A stretch of 64,000 bases of DNA from Adiantum capillus-veneris (lineage: Eukaryota > Streptophyta > Polypodiopsida > Polypodiales > Pteridaceae). The DNA lies in assembly GCA_014529385.2 (NCBI GenBank), contig CM043968.1, positions 25,050,513 through 25,114,512 of the forward strand, given 5' to 3'. The notes beneath the pieces were generated by a model. That model was not told where the DNA came from. It was given only the letters and a program-made list of their open reading frames with translations, and did not search any database. This document shows positions 32,890 to 45,450 of the stretch, in pieces (position 1 is the stretch's first letter; the number at the start of each line of letters is the position of its first letter). Both the position numbers and the translations under genes were made by a program.

Positions 32890-33608
32890 CTTTTTGTTAC
32901 CCATCTTTACTAGTTTCTCATGTATATATTCCGCATAGTTGATTATCTTTGGGGTGCCTTTCGTCATTGCCCACGTGAATGTCGTGGCAATTGCACCTGG
33001 CGGTATCCTGTACTTTTGTGGCCTCTTCGTGCACATGTGGAAGTACTGGTTGTATAACTGGCTCATGATTGCCACTCTTGGGTTGGCAATATCTTCAAAG
33101 GTGTAATTCCCCTTCTTCTCTTTGTACACCTTGACCTCATCCCTTCTTTTTGTTACACTATCCCCTTCGTTGGAGAGGTCTAGTGCATCCGCTACAACCC
33201 GCTCAGTGATTATTATCTCTGTTTCTGGTCTGCCTTGTAAATCTGTTACTTTGGCCACTCCATCTTCTTTGATGCTTGTCACAAACTCCTAGACTCTCTT
33301 GATGTCCACTCCTGCCGGTATTGCTTCAAAGTAGTTGTGGAGATCAATCTTCTCCAAGTATCCGGCCATCTTGCTTCATACGAACTCATTGAGTTCTCTC
33401 GGCAGCATTGGTAGCTCGATAACATTACCTTCAGTGTCTTTGAACCTCCTTGGTAGATCTTTAGGTCGTTGGACTCTAATAGATCCTCTTGTATCCATGT
33501 GCTGGTGGGCTTTAGTGTTCCTTCTGGAATGACGAAGGGTTCCACTTCTTCCAGGTAATCCTTGATGGTCATTCTCTTCTTCTTTGCCGGTGACTTCGAG
33601 GCTGCCAT
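32890..33608 (-). pseudogene. E3 ORF3, N-terminal part
   Basis: It starts MAASKSPAKKKRMTIKDYLEEVEPF at 33608, and E2 ORF3 has the same opening without the ATG. A frameshift near 33430 and a stop near 33290 break it. The globular domain continues (TSIKEDGVAKVTDLQG, RPQKYRIPPGAIATTFTWAM, INYAEYIHEKL) up to Lys-Lys-Pro, where E2 is inserted. The rest is at 14117-11428. Confidence 0.8.
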
Positions 33609-35742
33609 AGATCCTGTTGCACTTAGTAGTCCAAAGTTAGCGTTTTTTCCATATTAGCTACGAAACTGACCAAAAATTTCATCTAGACATCCTACGCGTA
33701 GGATGTCTTTTTCATCAGAATTGGTTCATATTTGACATGCTGGTAGTGTATGGCTCATGGAACATGGCTATATGCTTGGATTTAAATTTGGATATCAAAA
33801 AGTGGATTTTTGGGCTGATTCAGGCTTTAGGTCACAATTTGGGTAGAATGTCCATCATAGGTAGCAATTGATGTCCAAATGGGTTGAAAATTGGTATATG
33901 GGCTTATTGCACCATGGTATTGGCTCCAATGGTGTCACTCTTTGCACAGAAGGCTAAATTTATGCTGGAGACATCCTACGTGCATGAAACTTATCTTGTG
34001 GGTTGTCCTTGGTCTATGGAACATGGCCATGTGATTGGATTTGAATTTGGACAATATTTGATACTTGTAAGGACCTGTGTGGTGTTTTTGGGCTCAAAAA
34101 GTGTATCTTGAAGGTGTTGGGGGTCAAAAATGATTAGAATGGCCTCAAACTTGATATATGGGCTCCTGATGATGAGGTGATTGGATCTTGATTTTTTCCT
34201 TCTGACCACACAGATTGGCTGTTGATGTGTTGGTGAATGTGTTGTGCAAGTTTCATTGGATTTAGACAAGATTTGGTAGGTCTATGGCCCATCATTGCAT
34301 CTATGCACTAACTTTGCGTTTTTTCATGCATATGAGGTCAAATTTGGTCCAAATGTGATGAAACTTGGTGGATAGCTTGTAAATGTCATTCAAAAAATGT
34401 GCATCATGAAAAATGTTGGAGTTTGTGCCCATAAGTGTCCCTGAGACATCCTACGCGTAGGATGTCTCCTGGTGATTTTTTCATGGATGGTGCTCCCAGT
34501 GCTTGCCCTTGGCTCCCCTAAGTCCATTTTGACCTAATTTCAAAAAAAAAGTCAAATGGATAGAGAATAACTCCTTGTGTGGACTTCAGAGCCTCCGAGC
34601 CGTTTTCTGACTTTTGGAGTGCTTTTTGGCGATGAAATTTCTTGATGTTGGTCTCCATAGCTTCCCGCTCCCTTGGGGATCCTTGTTGTATGGTTTTTGT
34701 CGGCTTTGGCTTCACCGGAGCTCCATTTGGCAATTTGTCTCTCTAGAAGCACCCGTGGTTGAGTTTACATACCTTCGATGATTTCTGGTGGTCTACCACC
34801 ATAGAACTTGGTTGTTGATGGTCTAGGAAGGCCGCTCGTGAAGTTTGGTGGCAAACGGGCTTGCGGTTTGGCCGCAAGAGCAATTTGACGCTTTGTGTGT
34901 CTGATGCCATTTCTGAAGTTTAGTGCCGTTTCGGGTCACTTTTTGGTCATGTGGTTCATATAGACTTGTCGAGCATGTCGAGATGCTCCTACCCATGAAT
35001 TTTGGTAGTATTTGGTCACCGTTTCGTCGATTTCCCATTTGGTGGCCTCTTGCGGGTTTCTGGGAATTAGGGTTTTTTTCCGATGGTTTCCTACTGCCTT
35101 TGGACATCCAGGACTGGTCTCCTAGACTAGGTTAATCTGCGAATGAATTCTTGTTGCTTTCGGGTTAACCGTTAGGCCGCCATCTCTACTTGTAGGTCTC
35201 TACTGCCCGCTTTGTGTGTGACCCCTACGCTAGTTTTCGCGACATAATGACAAACATGTGCGAAAATCTCAAGGTGGTGAGCCTACCTCTCATGTCTAGA
35301 GCTCGTCGGGTAGTCGTGCGCGTCGTAGAAGCTGCTGGAAGATCGGTCCGCTCTAGGTGGCAAAAGCTCTCTCCACAAAGTCAATAGTGAGAATGAGCTA
35401 AAATGAGGTGAATATTTCTTATAATGGAGGTCTCCGAACCATTTTTTATCAAAATTTGACACGTGCTCCTATCTTTTTGCGAGATGTGGTTTAGGCTCAA
35501 AAATTTCTTGATTTGGACTCCATTTGCTCTGTTTACCATAAATTTGGCATTTCGGTCAAAACCTGGCCAAAACACGCTTTCCGCTCCAGTCTCATAATTG
35601 CACCCCCACTATACCATAGGTATTTTTGTATCTTGCTTTTTGTGCTAATGCCTGGCCGATTAATGTGGCCCTACTTTATGCATACTCGGTCAATGCATGG
35701 AAAAATTAATGCTGTTGCAAGAGAAGGGAATAAGCAAGATGC
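33609..35742 (-). other. E3 non-coding region between pol and ORF3
   Basis: About 2.1 kb without a supported gene. Minus-strand CTAAC (33640-33636) and CAACAG (33619-33614) precede the ORF3 ATG. Two full palindromes (33685-33708, 34444-34467) and one half copy (from 33969) are present. Part of it (about 34800-35000) aligns with E2 around 27000-27080. Confidence 0.7.
33685..34467. repeat. Palindrome set between E3 pol and ORF3
   Basis: Perfect copies of AGACATCCTACG plus its reverse complement lie at 33685-33708 and 34444-34467. A half copy starts at 33969, exactly 284 bp from the first; its core reads ACGTGC in place of ACGCGT. Confidence 0.9.
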
Positions 35743-36318
35743 TTATTGGCATTCGCTGTCGAGGTTTTCTGTTTTCTTTGCAAGTAATAGCTGTAACTCT
35801 ACTGCTCGCTGTTTAAATGTCTTTTTTTCAAAAGGCAATTGCTTTGCCAAAACTGTTGAGAGAGCCGTAGTTGTTTCTAAGGAGAGAATTGGCTGGGCCG
35901 GAATGGCTATGGGCCGTATTGCCTTTGCTTTCCATTGGTATTTTGTTGCCTCCGGTTTTTTTAGATGGTTTGGCACTTTATTGTTTGCCACTGGTTTGTT
36001 GTTTATTGGCATCCACATAAGGCGGTTTTCCTCTTTGAAATGCAGTTGTCTGCCTTCCGTTGTTGCCTGTACTGAAGGGAGTTCCGTTTGCTTTTGCTTT
36101 GATATCCAAATGTGAGTGACATTTGGGTTATGGCTAAGCATTTTCTTTGGGATCCATATATGTTTTATGCCCTTGGTTTGTGGTTGAACCATCTGCTTCG
36201 GTGGAATCCTTTTGTTGCATTGTTGTTTTTCTGCCATGTCATTTCTATCCTTCCGCATCCATACTTGTTTCTTTTGTTTTGGTAACCTAGATCTTTGCAT
36301 TGCAGCCGGTGACTTCAT
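35743..36318 (-). pseudogene. E3 pol C-terminal Trp-X-Pro-Lys repeat tail
   Basis: The tail contains KQVWMRK, KHIWIPKK, THIWISK, RLMWMPI and YQWKAK, matching the series at the end of E2 pol. It is in a different frame from PR2 (36854-36345), so an indel lies near 36330. It ends at a stop at 35743. Basic and of low complexity. Role unknown. Confidence 0.7.
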
Positions 36319-36344
36319 ATGTCTGTAAATAGCATGGTTGGCTT

Positions 36345-36960
36345 TTACCTGATTGTGGTCTCGCGTATTATGTTGTTCTTTGATGGAATTTTTGCTTTTG
36401 GCTTTTGTTCTAGTGATTGCAGGGCTTTCAGCTGATCATTCTGGTATTGCTGAGCAAAGGCTATCACCTTTTGTTCATGTTCATGCTGAATTTTGACTGC
36501 CTTTGCTTTCCAATCTATTTGCACATTGTACTCTTTTTGCCAAGGTTGTCCCAACATTAATTGGTGCTGTGTGCTTTCATCCGCCACTACATAGGATTTG
36601 TGTGGGTAAAGATATTGATGTATCTGTATATGCAATATAGTCCATCCCAATGTTTTCAACGGGTGTGATGTGCTACTTTCCAGCACTTGAGAAGTAGGAT
36701 TAAGTTGACCTGTGACTTCGAGCTGTTGGTATACACCGTAAGAGATCAAATTTGCTTGAGCTCCCGAATCAAGCAATGTCGTCGATTCAACTTGATTATT
36801 GCCCACTTTGACCGCAATTATTGGCTCCACTGTCTCTTCATCGAACTTCGTCAATCAAATGGCATTGATTCGCAATGGTGGTCAACTTTGTTGTTGTTGT
36901 CGCAGAAGTCTTCTTTTTGCAATGCGTTCTTGTGCTTCTGCTTGAGCTTCCTCTCATACT
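36345..36960 (-). pseudogene. E3 pol: second retropepsin-like domain (PR2)
   Basis: TTLLDSGAQANLISYGVYQQL carries Asp-Ser-Gly-Ala. The closing motif LMLGQPWQKEYNVQIDW lies about 75 residues later. It is close in sequence to E2 PR2, and both active-site loops are intact although the surrounding pol is broken. A disrupted Gln/Lys-rich linker (36850-36960) joins it to integrase. Confidence 0.78.
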
Positions 36961-36962
36961 CT

Positions 36963-38374
36963 CTATTTTTCCTTCATTCTTTGTTTTCCTTGATGAATTT
37001 GTTGGACCATCTCCTGTGTGAGTGGTAGATGATATCTCTTCAGTCGACATCCACTAATCCAGTTCGGCATTTTTTCACCTGCTAATGTAGTCAGCTTGAC
37101 AACTCCACTTTGTGATAGATCACTAATCACAAATGGTCCCATCCCTCGCTTTTTAAGTTTCTTTGCACGTTGCTTCAAGGAATAAACAAGTACATAATCA
37201 CCTGTTTTGAACTCTTTGGTACGCACATGTTTGTCAAAAAATTCCTTTTGTCTTCTCTTTTTAGCATACATTGAAGCCACAGCTCGTAAGCGGAGTTCAT
37301 CTGGCTTTCCAAGATCATCAATTCGTGAAGAGAGCTCATGCCCTGTCCATTCTAAGCTTTTTGCTACTCGTAGAGTTGGAATTAAAAACTCTATGGGTAG
37401 TATAGCATTTAGGCCAAACACCATATTGTATGGTGTTGTTCCGATTGATGTTTTGTAAGCTACCATGTATGCCCATAGTGTTGAGTGTAGCTGCTGATCC
37501 CAATCTGCTCTTGATTCTGACACTATTTTAGTGAGGACCGTGCATAGTGTTTTATTTGTGGCCTCAGCTTGCCCATTGGCCTGTGGATGGTATGGTGCAG
37601 ATTTTCTATGTATGACCATGAATTCCTCTAGCAGATATTCAATGACTTCATTAAGAAAATGTGTCCCACGATCACTGACAATTTCTATTGGTAACCCGTA
37701 ACGTACAAAAACATTCTCATACAAAAATTGTGCAGTGGTGCGTGCATCATCTTTTTGTGTTGCTTTGTCTTCGACCCATTTTGTGAGATAGTCCGTAGCC
37801 ACTATGATATATTGGGTATGGGTGTGATATGCAGGGGGTGATATAGGTCCCACAAAATCAATCCCCCATTTTGCAAATTCTCTTGCTCCCATCATTGGCC
37901 ATAATGGCATCTCATCTCTTTTTATTGGTACCTTGGTGCGTTGACATGCGTCACAATGCTTTACAAACTCTTCAGCATCCATGTGTAATGTAGGCCACCA
38001 AATTCCTGCGGTTAAGACAATTTTTGCCGTCTTATTGCTCAAAAAATGGCCTCCACTTATTCACTATGTGCATGTTCTAGAATCAGCAGGTATTCGCTTT
38101 CACTTGCACAGATTCTAAGTTGATTTTCCTTTCCTCGTTTATAGAGTTGGTTCCCAATTAACTGAAAGTCATGAGCTTCCAGCTCTATAGCTTTTTTCCG
38201 TGCTCTTGTGATGTTCTCAGGGAACATCCTGGTGGTTAAGAAGTCAATGATATATTGACTCCATGGAGGTGCTACGTTTACATGAAACAAAGTTGCGTGA
38301 TCCACTGGTTGTTTGGCACTACATATAGTACAATAGGTAACATAAGAATGTGTGTCCGCATACATAGTTGGCAA
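36963..38374 (-). pseudogene. E3 pol: integrase with two zinc-binding modules
   Basis: Module A begins upstream near 38520 (EEAHVQGCAFH, then CTICSAK near 38310). A second WSQ-type linker follows, then module B with EHAH at 38070, a frameshift near 38050, GGHF and CDACQRTK near 37960-37940. The core follows: WGIDFVGPIS, SDRGTHFLNEV and PQANGQAEATNK, so all three acidic residues are present. Then the C-terminal domain (TGDYVLVYSLKQRAKKLKKRGMGPFVI). The last ORF stops at 36963 before the PR2 linker. Confidence 0.86.
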
Positions 38375-39891
38375 ATAAACCCCTAACTCTTTCAGTCTCT
38401 AGTGTGTTTTCACTGTTGAACAATGAAATGCACAACCCTGGACGTGTGCCTCTTCAAGGTAGCACTCGAATTCTTCCGGATTTATACATAATCATAGGAT
38501 TAGGTCCGATCCAATATGATATAGCCGTCCTGCTATCAACTGGAAGTTTTTTGTTTGAAGAATTGTTTGCTGTTTGGATATGTATTCCGTATTATCAAAC
38601 TTACTTCCAAAGGAAAGAATGCTAACAATTTCCTGAGACCATTTGGGTACCATTTCAATATTGAAAAGATAAGCATCTGGTATGTCATCATCTACACCTT
38701 CAGGAGCTTCCCCGTTGTGTATCCTTGAAAGATGATCCGCTCGTAGATGGGTTTTACCCTTTTTGACCACCACTGTGAAGTCAAATTCTAGCAATATAAT
38801 AAACCAGCGTATGATTCTCCCTGTATTGCATGGTTTATTTACCAGATACAAAAGAGCTTGATGATCTGTGAAGAACACAAATTTATTTGCGAGCAAATAA
38901 TGCCGAAATTTCTTTACACCATAAATCATTCCTAACCCTTCCCGCTTGGTGGTTGTGTAGTTCTTTTCCGCACTGTTTAACTGTCGGCTCGCATAGCAAA
39001 CCGAAAAATCCATTGTTCCGTCTCCAGGTTGAGCTAGAATACTTCCAATGGCATATGCTGAAGCATCAATGTGAACATGGAATATCTTTTCCCAATCTGG
39101 TGCCTTTAGTATAGGTGTTGATATAAGGTTTTCCTTCAGCTTTTGGAATGAAGTTTCAACTCCTCGGTCCAATCGAAATTGACTAGTAAACGATACAGAG
39201 GTTGTGCGATAACCGCATACATGTATATGAATCTTCGATAATATCCGCAATGTCCCATGAAGGATTGCACTTGTTTCGCATTAGTAGGCCTGGGTAGGTC
39301 TACAATGACTTTGACTTTTTCTAGGTCTGTGGTTATGCCATTTCTTGAGACAATGTGTCCTAAGATTCGGCCTTGCTTAACCATGAATACACACTTTTCC
39401 GGGTTAAGACAGATTCGATACGTCCGGCATTTTTCAAAGACCTTTTGCAAATGGTCAATATGTTCCTCTCGTAGAAGAGAGTGTACACAAAGATCATCCA
39501 TGTAAATTTCTAAGAATATTCTTAGGTATTCCTTGAATGCGTGCGTCATTAACCTTTGGAAAGTGGTTGGGGCATTAGTTAAGCCAAATGGCATAACTCG
39601 ATACGCATAAATCTCCCATTCTGTGGCAAACGCTATTTTGTGTTGATCCTCCCTTGCTATTGCCAGTTGGTTGTATCCTGAAAACCCATCCAGAAAGGAA
39701 TAAGCCCGTTTTCCGGCCACTCGCTCAAGTACATGTTCTGTGATTGGTAAGGGATAATTATCCCTTATGGTTGCTACATTCACCGTTTTGAGGTTTAGAC
39801 ACACTCGTAGTTTTTCATTATTTTTGGGAACTACCACAATGGGTGACACCCAATCTGTATGTTCAATCTCATAGATGAATTTAGCTTCCAT
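38375..39891 (-). pseudogene. E3 pol: reverse transcriptase, RNase H and start of integrase
   Basis: RT (39891-39160) has VVVPKNNEKLRVCLNL, YSFLDGFSGYNQLA, MPFGLTNAP and the active site IYMDDL near 39500. A frameshift near 39160-39200 leads into RNase H (39120-38710) with HVHIDASAYAIG, DHQALLYLVNKP and LRADHLSRI. The following linker (MVPKWSQEIVSIL) and GRLYHIGSDLIL open integrase module A. Confidence 0.88.
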
Positions 39892-39915
39892 CAGCTTATC
39901 AATCTCTTCTTTGAT

Positions 39916-40824
39916 TCATTTAGCAAATGTGTCATTATATGTATAAGGACGTTGTTTGCTAGGTTTTGCATCCGATTTCAAAGGAATTGTATGTTGGCAT
40001 ATCGATGGATCAACTCCTTTGAGGTCTTTATAGGACCAAGCAAATACATCTTTATACTTCTTGAGAAGCTGTGTTAGCTGTTCTTCCTCTTCAGGCTCTA
40101 AATCGTTAGCTATATAGACCGGTTGAGGCTTTTCACCTGGTTCTGCGAGGTCTATCTTTTTTGCATTTTCAGGCCCATCGTAAGATTCTTGGTTGATTCT
40201 TTCTCTGACTGGTGGTGTCATGATGATTTTTCTATCCTGGATAGTAAATTTCCGATAGTGTGATGGTACATTCATGTTCCCCTTTTCTGACTCCCCTTTA
40301 CCATCACTATCTTCTGCAGTAGTCCATATCTCTCTCAAAGACCGTTTCAGTTCTTGGTATTTCTGTTTATGCTCCAGTTTGGTCCACTCTTGGTCTTTTG
40401 TTGTGTCTTTTTTTGAAATTTGAGATTTTTGTGATTTTGTTTCGGTTTTAGCTTTTCGTACCTGTTTTATTTCCTCTCGCGTTCTTTCTTTTCGATCTTT
40501 TGAGAATCCTCCTGATATTTGATCTTTTACACAATCCTCCGCTTTTACAAGCATCAAATAGTGAGTTTTATCTTTTATCTTGGGCATCAGGTTCTCTCTC
40601 GCTTTGTTCCCTGCTCGTTTCCTCCTATAGCGTTCCTGGCGTCTAGGGTGTTGATTAGCAAAATCATAAAACTTGATATTCTCGGTTTCATTTCCACGCT
40701 CACTTGAGGTGTCTAAACATTCATTATCTGCATCATCATTTACTTCCAAATGTTCAAAGGAGTTGTAAAACTCTTCTTGTTCTGGTGGTTCTACCGTCTC
40801 TTTTTCTGGTATAACGCTTACCAT
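39916..40824 (-). pseudogene. E3 pol: charged spacer and RT lead-in
   Basis: A highly charged Lys/Glu-rich region precedes the conserved lead-in PVYIANDLEPEEEEQL ... DVFAWSYKDLKGVDPSICQHTIP and PYTYNDTFAK. It ends at a stop where the related E2 frame stays open into RT. Confidence 0.8.
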
Positions 40825-41720
40825 GTAATAGGGTAATACATCATAGCCATCCTATCGCAAATTTTTTTTGTTGGACTATCGGTAATGATACAGACATCCA
40901 ATGTTGCTAGTATTTGTTCCCATTCGAGAGGTTCCAAGACATTTTCCGGGGAAGGTTCCGGAATATACTCTTTGTCCTCAATTGCTCTTTCTAAGACGCA
41001 TTCCTCTCTTCTTAAGCTTCCACAATGTGAAGCTCCACACATCCATAGCTCTTTTGGTTGCCCTAACCATGCTGGGAGTTTTGATCCTGCTACTGTAGCT
41101 GAATCAAACTCTTCCACAGGTGTTTGGTTCACATCTTTGTAACTATGGTCTTTCAGGTGTATTTTAGTTGTTGTCTCGCCATGTCTGAGGTATATGTGGT
41201 CATAACCCCAATCTTGGACCATCTTCAATTGTCGCATGAATGGTCGTCCCAAGATGATCTCATAATTGTTCTTTTTGTCGAAATCGACTATTGCAAATGT
41301 ATGCTCATACTCGATTGCGCACGAAGTGACAATCACTTTTTGTAAGAGTCCTAGAGGCTTCTCCATGAACCCATCTGCCAATTGCAGTTTCATTCTGGTA
41401 GCCCTCAAAGCTGGTTTTTCCCATTTTTTCCAGATTTCCTTGGTGGCGATCGCAACCCCCGCTTCTCTGTCAAGAATAGCTTTGGAAACTACTCCTTGGA
41501 ATTCTACTAGTAGTGTGGTGTTTCCATCTTCTCCCTCGCAATATTTTCCAACCTTGTTCAATGGTACTGGCCTAGTGTTTAGTTGAGGCCTGTCCAACTC
41601 TCTGATCCCTTCTTGAAGCTTCAAGGTGGGGTCTTTCACTCCAAATTTTTCTAGCCATTTACCTAATGTGGTCCCATGTTTGGTTGTAACCTTAGGAGTT
41701 CTGCTAATGTGATTGTGCAT
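40818..41720 (-). pseudogene. E3 pol: retropepsin 1 (active-site loop damaged)
   Basis: The domain is very similar to E2 PR1 (VEFQGV, TKEIWKKW, YEHTFAIVDF, IILGRPFMRQL). The active loop reads Asp-Arg-Glu-Ala (41471-41460) where E2 has Asp-Ser-Gly-Ala. Ser-to-Arg and Gly-to-Glu would abolish activity. The flanking downstream part (ELWMCGASHCGSLRREE) is also conserved with E2 and is not a known domain to me. Confidence 0.85.
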
Positions 41721-43036
41721 GCCACCGGAGTGGACAACAACTCAATCAATCCTTGTGAATCCATCACTTTGTTAGAAAAAAGTCTTTGAGATGGGATTGC
41801 TCTCACTTCCGACTTGGCTTCGTACTCTCCTAGGTAAGAGGGTAAAGTTCTCAGCGAGTCTGGTTGGCTATGCCCGCAACTAATTGATCCTTGGTCTCCC
41901 CCTTGTGAATGTATCTCAAAGTTCATTTGTGATCCCGGCTCAAATTCTTCAATAGGAGGTAAGATCACATTCTTTTCTTTTCTCATGCTATTCATGTGGT
42001 TACTCATCCTATTAGCCTCGTTGGCCTCACGGATTTGCTTCCACAGATCGTCTAAACCGTTGTCGTCTTTACCCATTTCTGCCAATATTTTAGGCTGGAA
42101 CCCATCACTTGTCCCATCTATGGTATTTGGCACTATGATAGGCTCTCCTCTGGACTCATAGGCATTAGTGACTTTTTCCTTTGTTTCCACATGTTTCTCT
42201 AAAGTTGGTTGGATAGGGGTTGGAGATGGTGCCTCATGCCAATTTGTAGGTTTACCCAGCGGGTCTTCTATCAATGATTGAGCTGTCTCTATCATCTTTT
42301 TACACATATCCAACCTCTTTTTTTCTATTTCTGCATATGGATAAGTAATCCACCTTTGCTCCTGGGTTTGGTTCTTTTTAAGTCTAGCTTCATAAGCTTT
42401 TAGCAGTGCATCCAACTGCTCATTTACCTTGTCAGCCAGTACAGATCCTCTTGATCTTGCACTTTTGGGCTTTGCTATTTCCTTGGGTGCTATGGTTGCC
42501 GTGGTGTGTGAGCTTAAGCTAGCTAGATCCTCTAACCGCTCTAATCTCTCCTTTGTATGTTTTAACTCCTCGGATAGAGTTGTTTGCTCTCGTTCATTCC
42601 TGGCTTTCCTACGCGCCTTTCTAGCTTTCCAAGTGCTTCTTTGATTTCTCGTTTCTGAACTTTGGGCATCGGTTTTTGGTTCTTCAACTATGGGTTCGTT
42701 CGTCCTTCTTTGAGCTTGGGCTCGTGTTATCGCCTGAATGGGTATGATTGTTTCATTTTCCGATCCTCCATTGGAAGGTACTGTTTCTAGCATGTTCAAG
42801 GTGGTTTTTGCTCCTTTGCTCGGGTTTTTGGGGCAATCGGGAATCAAATGAGTAATTCCACATTCTGGGCAATACGCATTGACTCTAATGATTTCATCAT
42901 GAGGACAGTCTCTCAGCCAATGGTCTCCACCACACTTGTAGCAGGGTCCCTTGGGTTGTTGAGGTGCTCCTTGAGCTCCTCTTTGTTGGTAAGCATGTCT
43001 CTGTCCACCCATGCCTCCATTGGCTATGAACATCAA
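41663..43036 (-). pseudogene. E3 gag-pol: zinc knuckles and charged linker
   Basis: Two knuckles, CYKCGGDHWLRDC and CPECGITHLIPDC (both CX2CX3HX4C), lie at about 42970-42810. A basic, helical segment (TWKARKARRKARNEREQTTLSEELKHTKERLERLE) and an acidic linker follow, leading toward PR1 (LPSYLGEYEAKSEVRAIPS). Knuckles bind element RNA in related proteins. Confidence 0.82.
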
Positions 43037-43039
43037 TGT

Positions 43040-44410
43040 TCATTTATCTAAGTTGTATCTTCCTTCTCCTGCTGTCTGTGCAGCAATTGGTGGTTCTGTA
43101 TTTCCTATCATACTCCATGGTTCTGGTGTCGGGGATTCTTTCGGTGGATAATAGACAGGGTTTGCTGCATATCCATTGGAATCTTCATAATATTCATGCA
43201 TAGGCACCAAAGCCTTATCCTTTGATTCAGTTACTGTTGGTGTGTATCTTATACCAACTGGTCGTAATCCTGGTAGGGGTGGTTGTTGCCCCAACACCGG
43301 TTGTGGTCTTTCTACACCTACAGATCCTGGTAGGTTGCCTGCTTGATATCTAGGCATCGGTGGAACATGAGGGGAAGCTACTGGAGCTTGGGGAGCGTAA
43401 GGTCTCTCTCTCACATATCCCTTGTTATAATAGCATTCCTCGGTCCCATGGTTTGTCCATTTTTGTTCAATAGCACACCACTTGGGCTGTTTAGCCTAGG
43501 GTTTGGCGTACAAGTTGATCTTTTTTAGCACTTCATCTACAAGCTGCTCCTAGGTTACCGCTACTTCTCCTTTCGGTGCTGTCTTACAAGACTTGCTTCC
43601 ACTTTGTTGTGAAGACGAATCGTCATCAAGGTCCTTGAACTCCCCTTCTTTGTAGACCGCACAATTGTCCACCAGGTAAAGAGCTTCCTTGGTCAACTCA
43701 TTCAACGGAGTGCTCCTCTTCATATGTAAGTCTTTCTGGAGATCTGCATTCCTTAGTCCTTGGATGAATATTAGCATAAGTCTAGACTGAGTTGGCAGTT
43801 CTTCAACATGACAGAACTTAAGATATCTTTTTAGTCTTAGGGTTGCCTTTCGTACAGATTCTCCATCTCTCTGTTTGAATTTATGGATCTGTGAGACGGT
43901 ATTATGAGCTATTCCCCTTTGTGAGAATTCCTCGATAAACTCGTCAAACACTTCCTCCATAGACTCAAAGTCTCTACGCTCTACAGAGTCAAACCAAGTG
44001 GCAGCATCATCCTCTAGGGTTAGTCCAAACCCTACAAATTGGGTAAGAAAATCTAACACCTCTTCGGCTCTAATTACACGCACAAAGACTGCTACATGAT
44101 CTCTTGGGTCTCTGCTTCCTGTGTATTTATTATTTACCCACTTTTGCACTTGAGAAGGCCTAATTCTCCGATGATCTACAAACCTCATCATTGGATCTCC
44201 CCGTCCTAATCGATATACCTCCTCAGGTCTTCTGTAATAGGTTGGTTCCTCTCCTAGTGGTGCTCCTAAGCCATAATTTCTAACGGTTCTCGCTGGAGGT
44301 GGTTCTTCTCTTCGAACTCGCTCTACGGGTGGTCCTCCGGGCTCTGTTGACCCTTGAGTCTTTGGCTTACTCTCTGCCTGATACCTTGAATAGAGTGGTG
44401 GTTCTTGCAA
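43040..44410 (-). pseudogene. E3 gag: capsid and proline-rich linker
   Basis: The capsid (about 44230-43550) includes MRFVDHRRIRPSQVQKWVNNKY, DPRDHVAVFVRVIRAEEVLDF, DDAATWFDSV and FIQGLRNADLQKDLHMKRSTPLNELTKEALYLVDNC. A break near 43540-43420 separates it from a proline-rich linker (MRERPYAPQAPVASPHVPPMP) that ends near 43040. The order matches E2 gag. Confidence 0.83.
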
Positions 44411-44638
44411 ATCCCTTAGCCCTCGTGCGGCTTGATAACCATCTCAGTTTTGGTCTAGTTCCATTGTTGCACTCCGTCGAAGCCATGCTTGCAATGATGG
44501 CTGGTTTTCCCGTTGGCCTTGGCTGTTGAATGCTTGTGGTCGGGTGGAATGTGAGGTAGTGTCATACTCATCTGAAAAAGGATTCGTTGACTTGCTTGGG
44601 GTGTAGGTGGCTCTGGGCACTTCCTCAGGGGCATATGC

Positions 44639-45450
44639 TCATGCTCCTGGACCTGTTGCCCTCTCTACCTCCTGTGGGAGAATACGTTGGTATTCTCGCC
44701 CGTATCTATCAACAAAAACTATACCCTTCCCCGTAGCAGTTTCATAAGAGAATAAGTAAAGAACCTTGTCTTTGCTTAATTCGTTCACATATGGTTCTTT
44801 GTTGCGAAAGTAAGAGACTATACCCTCACTCTCATGTTTGTAGATTCCCACGTTCTCGTTATAAGTTGGAACCCTGGTTGTTTTCTTATCATACATAAAA
44901 ATAGCTCCGGGCCGATCAATGTTTGGTGGCGGTTCTTGAGTTTCTAAAACCATTTTCCCTTTCGCCACGTTATCTCCATATCTGTTGTAATCTTCCGGTT
45001 ACTAACTATTAGATAGTGGTTCCCCTTTTTGTCTCGGAATCTATCTCCATCATCATATACTCGTATTATCTCCAATCCCTGAACTGGTCTCTCTTTGATA
45101 CAAATGCACTTGCGTCCTCGATAGTCAGAATAGACTAGGGCTCCCCTCGAGTTTGTTCTCTCCAAGAAGATCACAGTGAGCTTGGAATCATTCAAAGGAT
45201 TTTGGGAGGTACTTCCTCCTCGCATAGGTCCATCATAGGTGAAACCTCCTAGCTGTTGACTACCCATCATGAAGAAAGATTTGTCTGACGAAGTGTCCGT
45301 ATCACTACCTTCCTCAATAATCGGTGCTAGCGGATCTAGCCTTGCCTGAGTTACACTCTCTTCGGTGGACACTAAGCTACCTTGGTCACCTGCCACCTTC
45401 TGGTCTCTAAAAATGTATCTTCCTGATCTTAAATTCATCAAACTTATCAA
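44639..45450 (-). pseudogene. E3 gag: N-terminal region
   Basis: It starts at 45450 (MISLMNLRSGR), with the MNLRSGR motif shared with E2. Two overlapping frames (45450-44944 and 44968-44639) show an indel near 44950. Acidic, Ser/Thr-rich start, no named domain. Confidence 0.78.
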
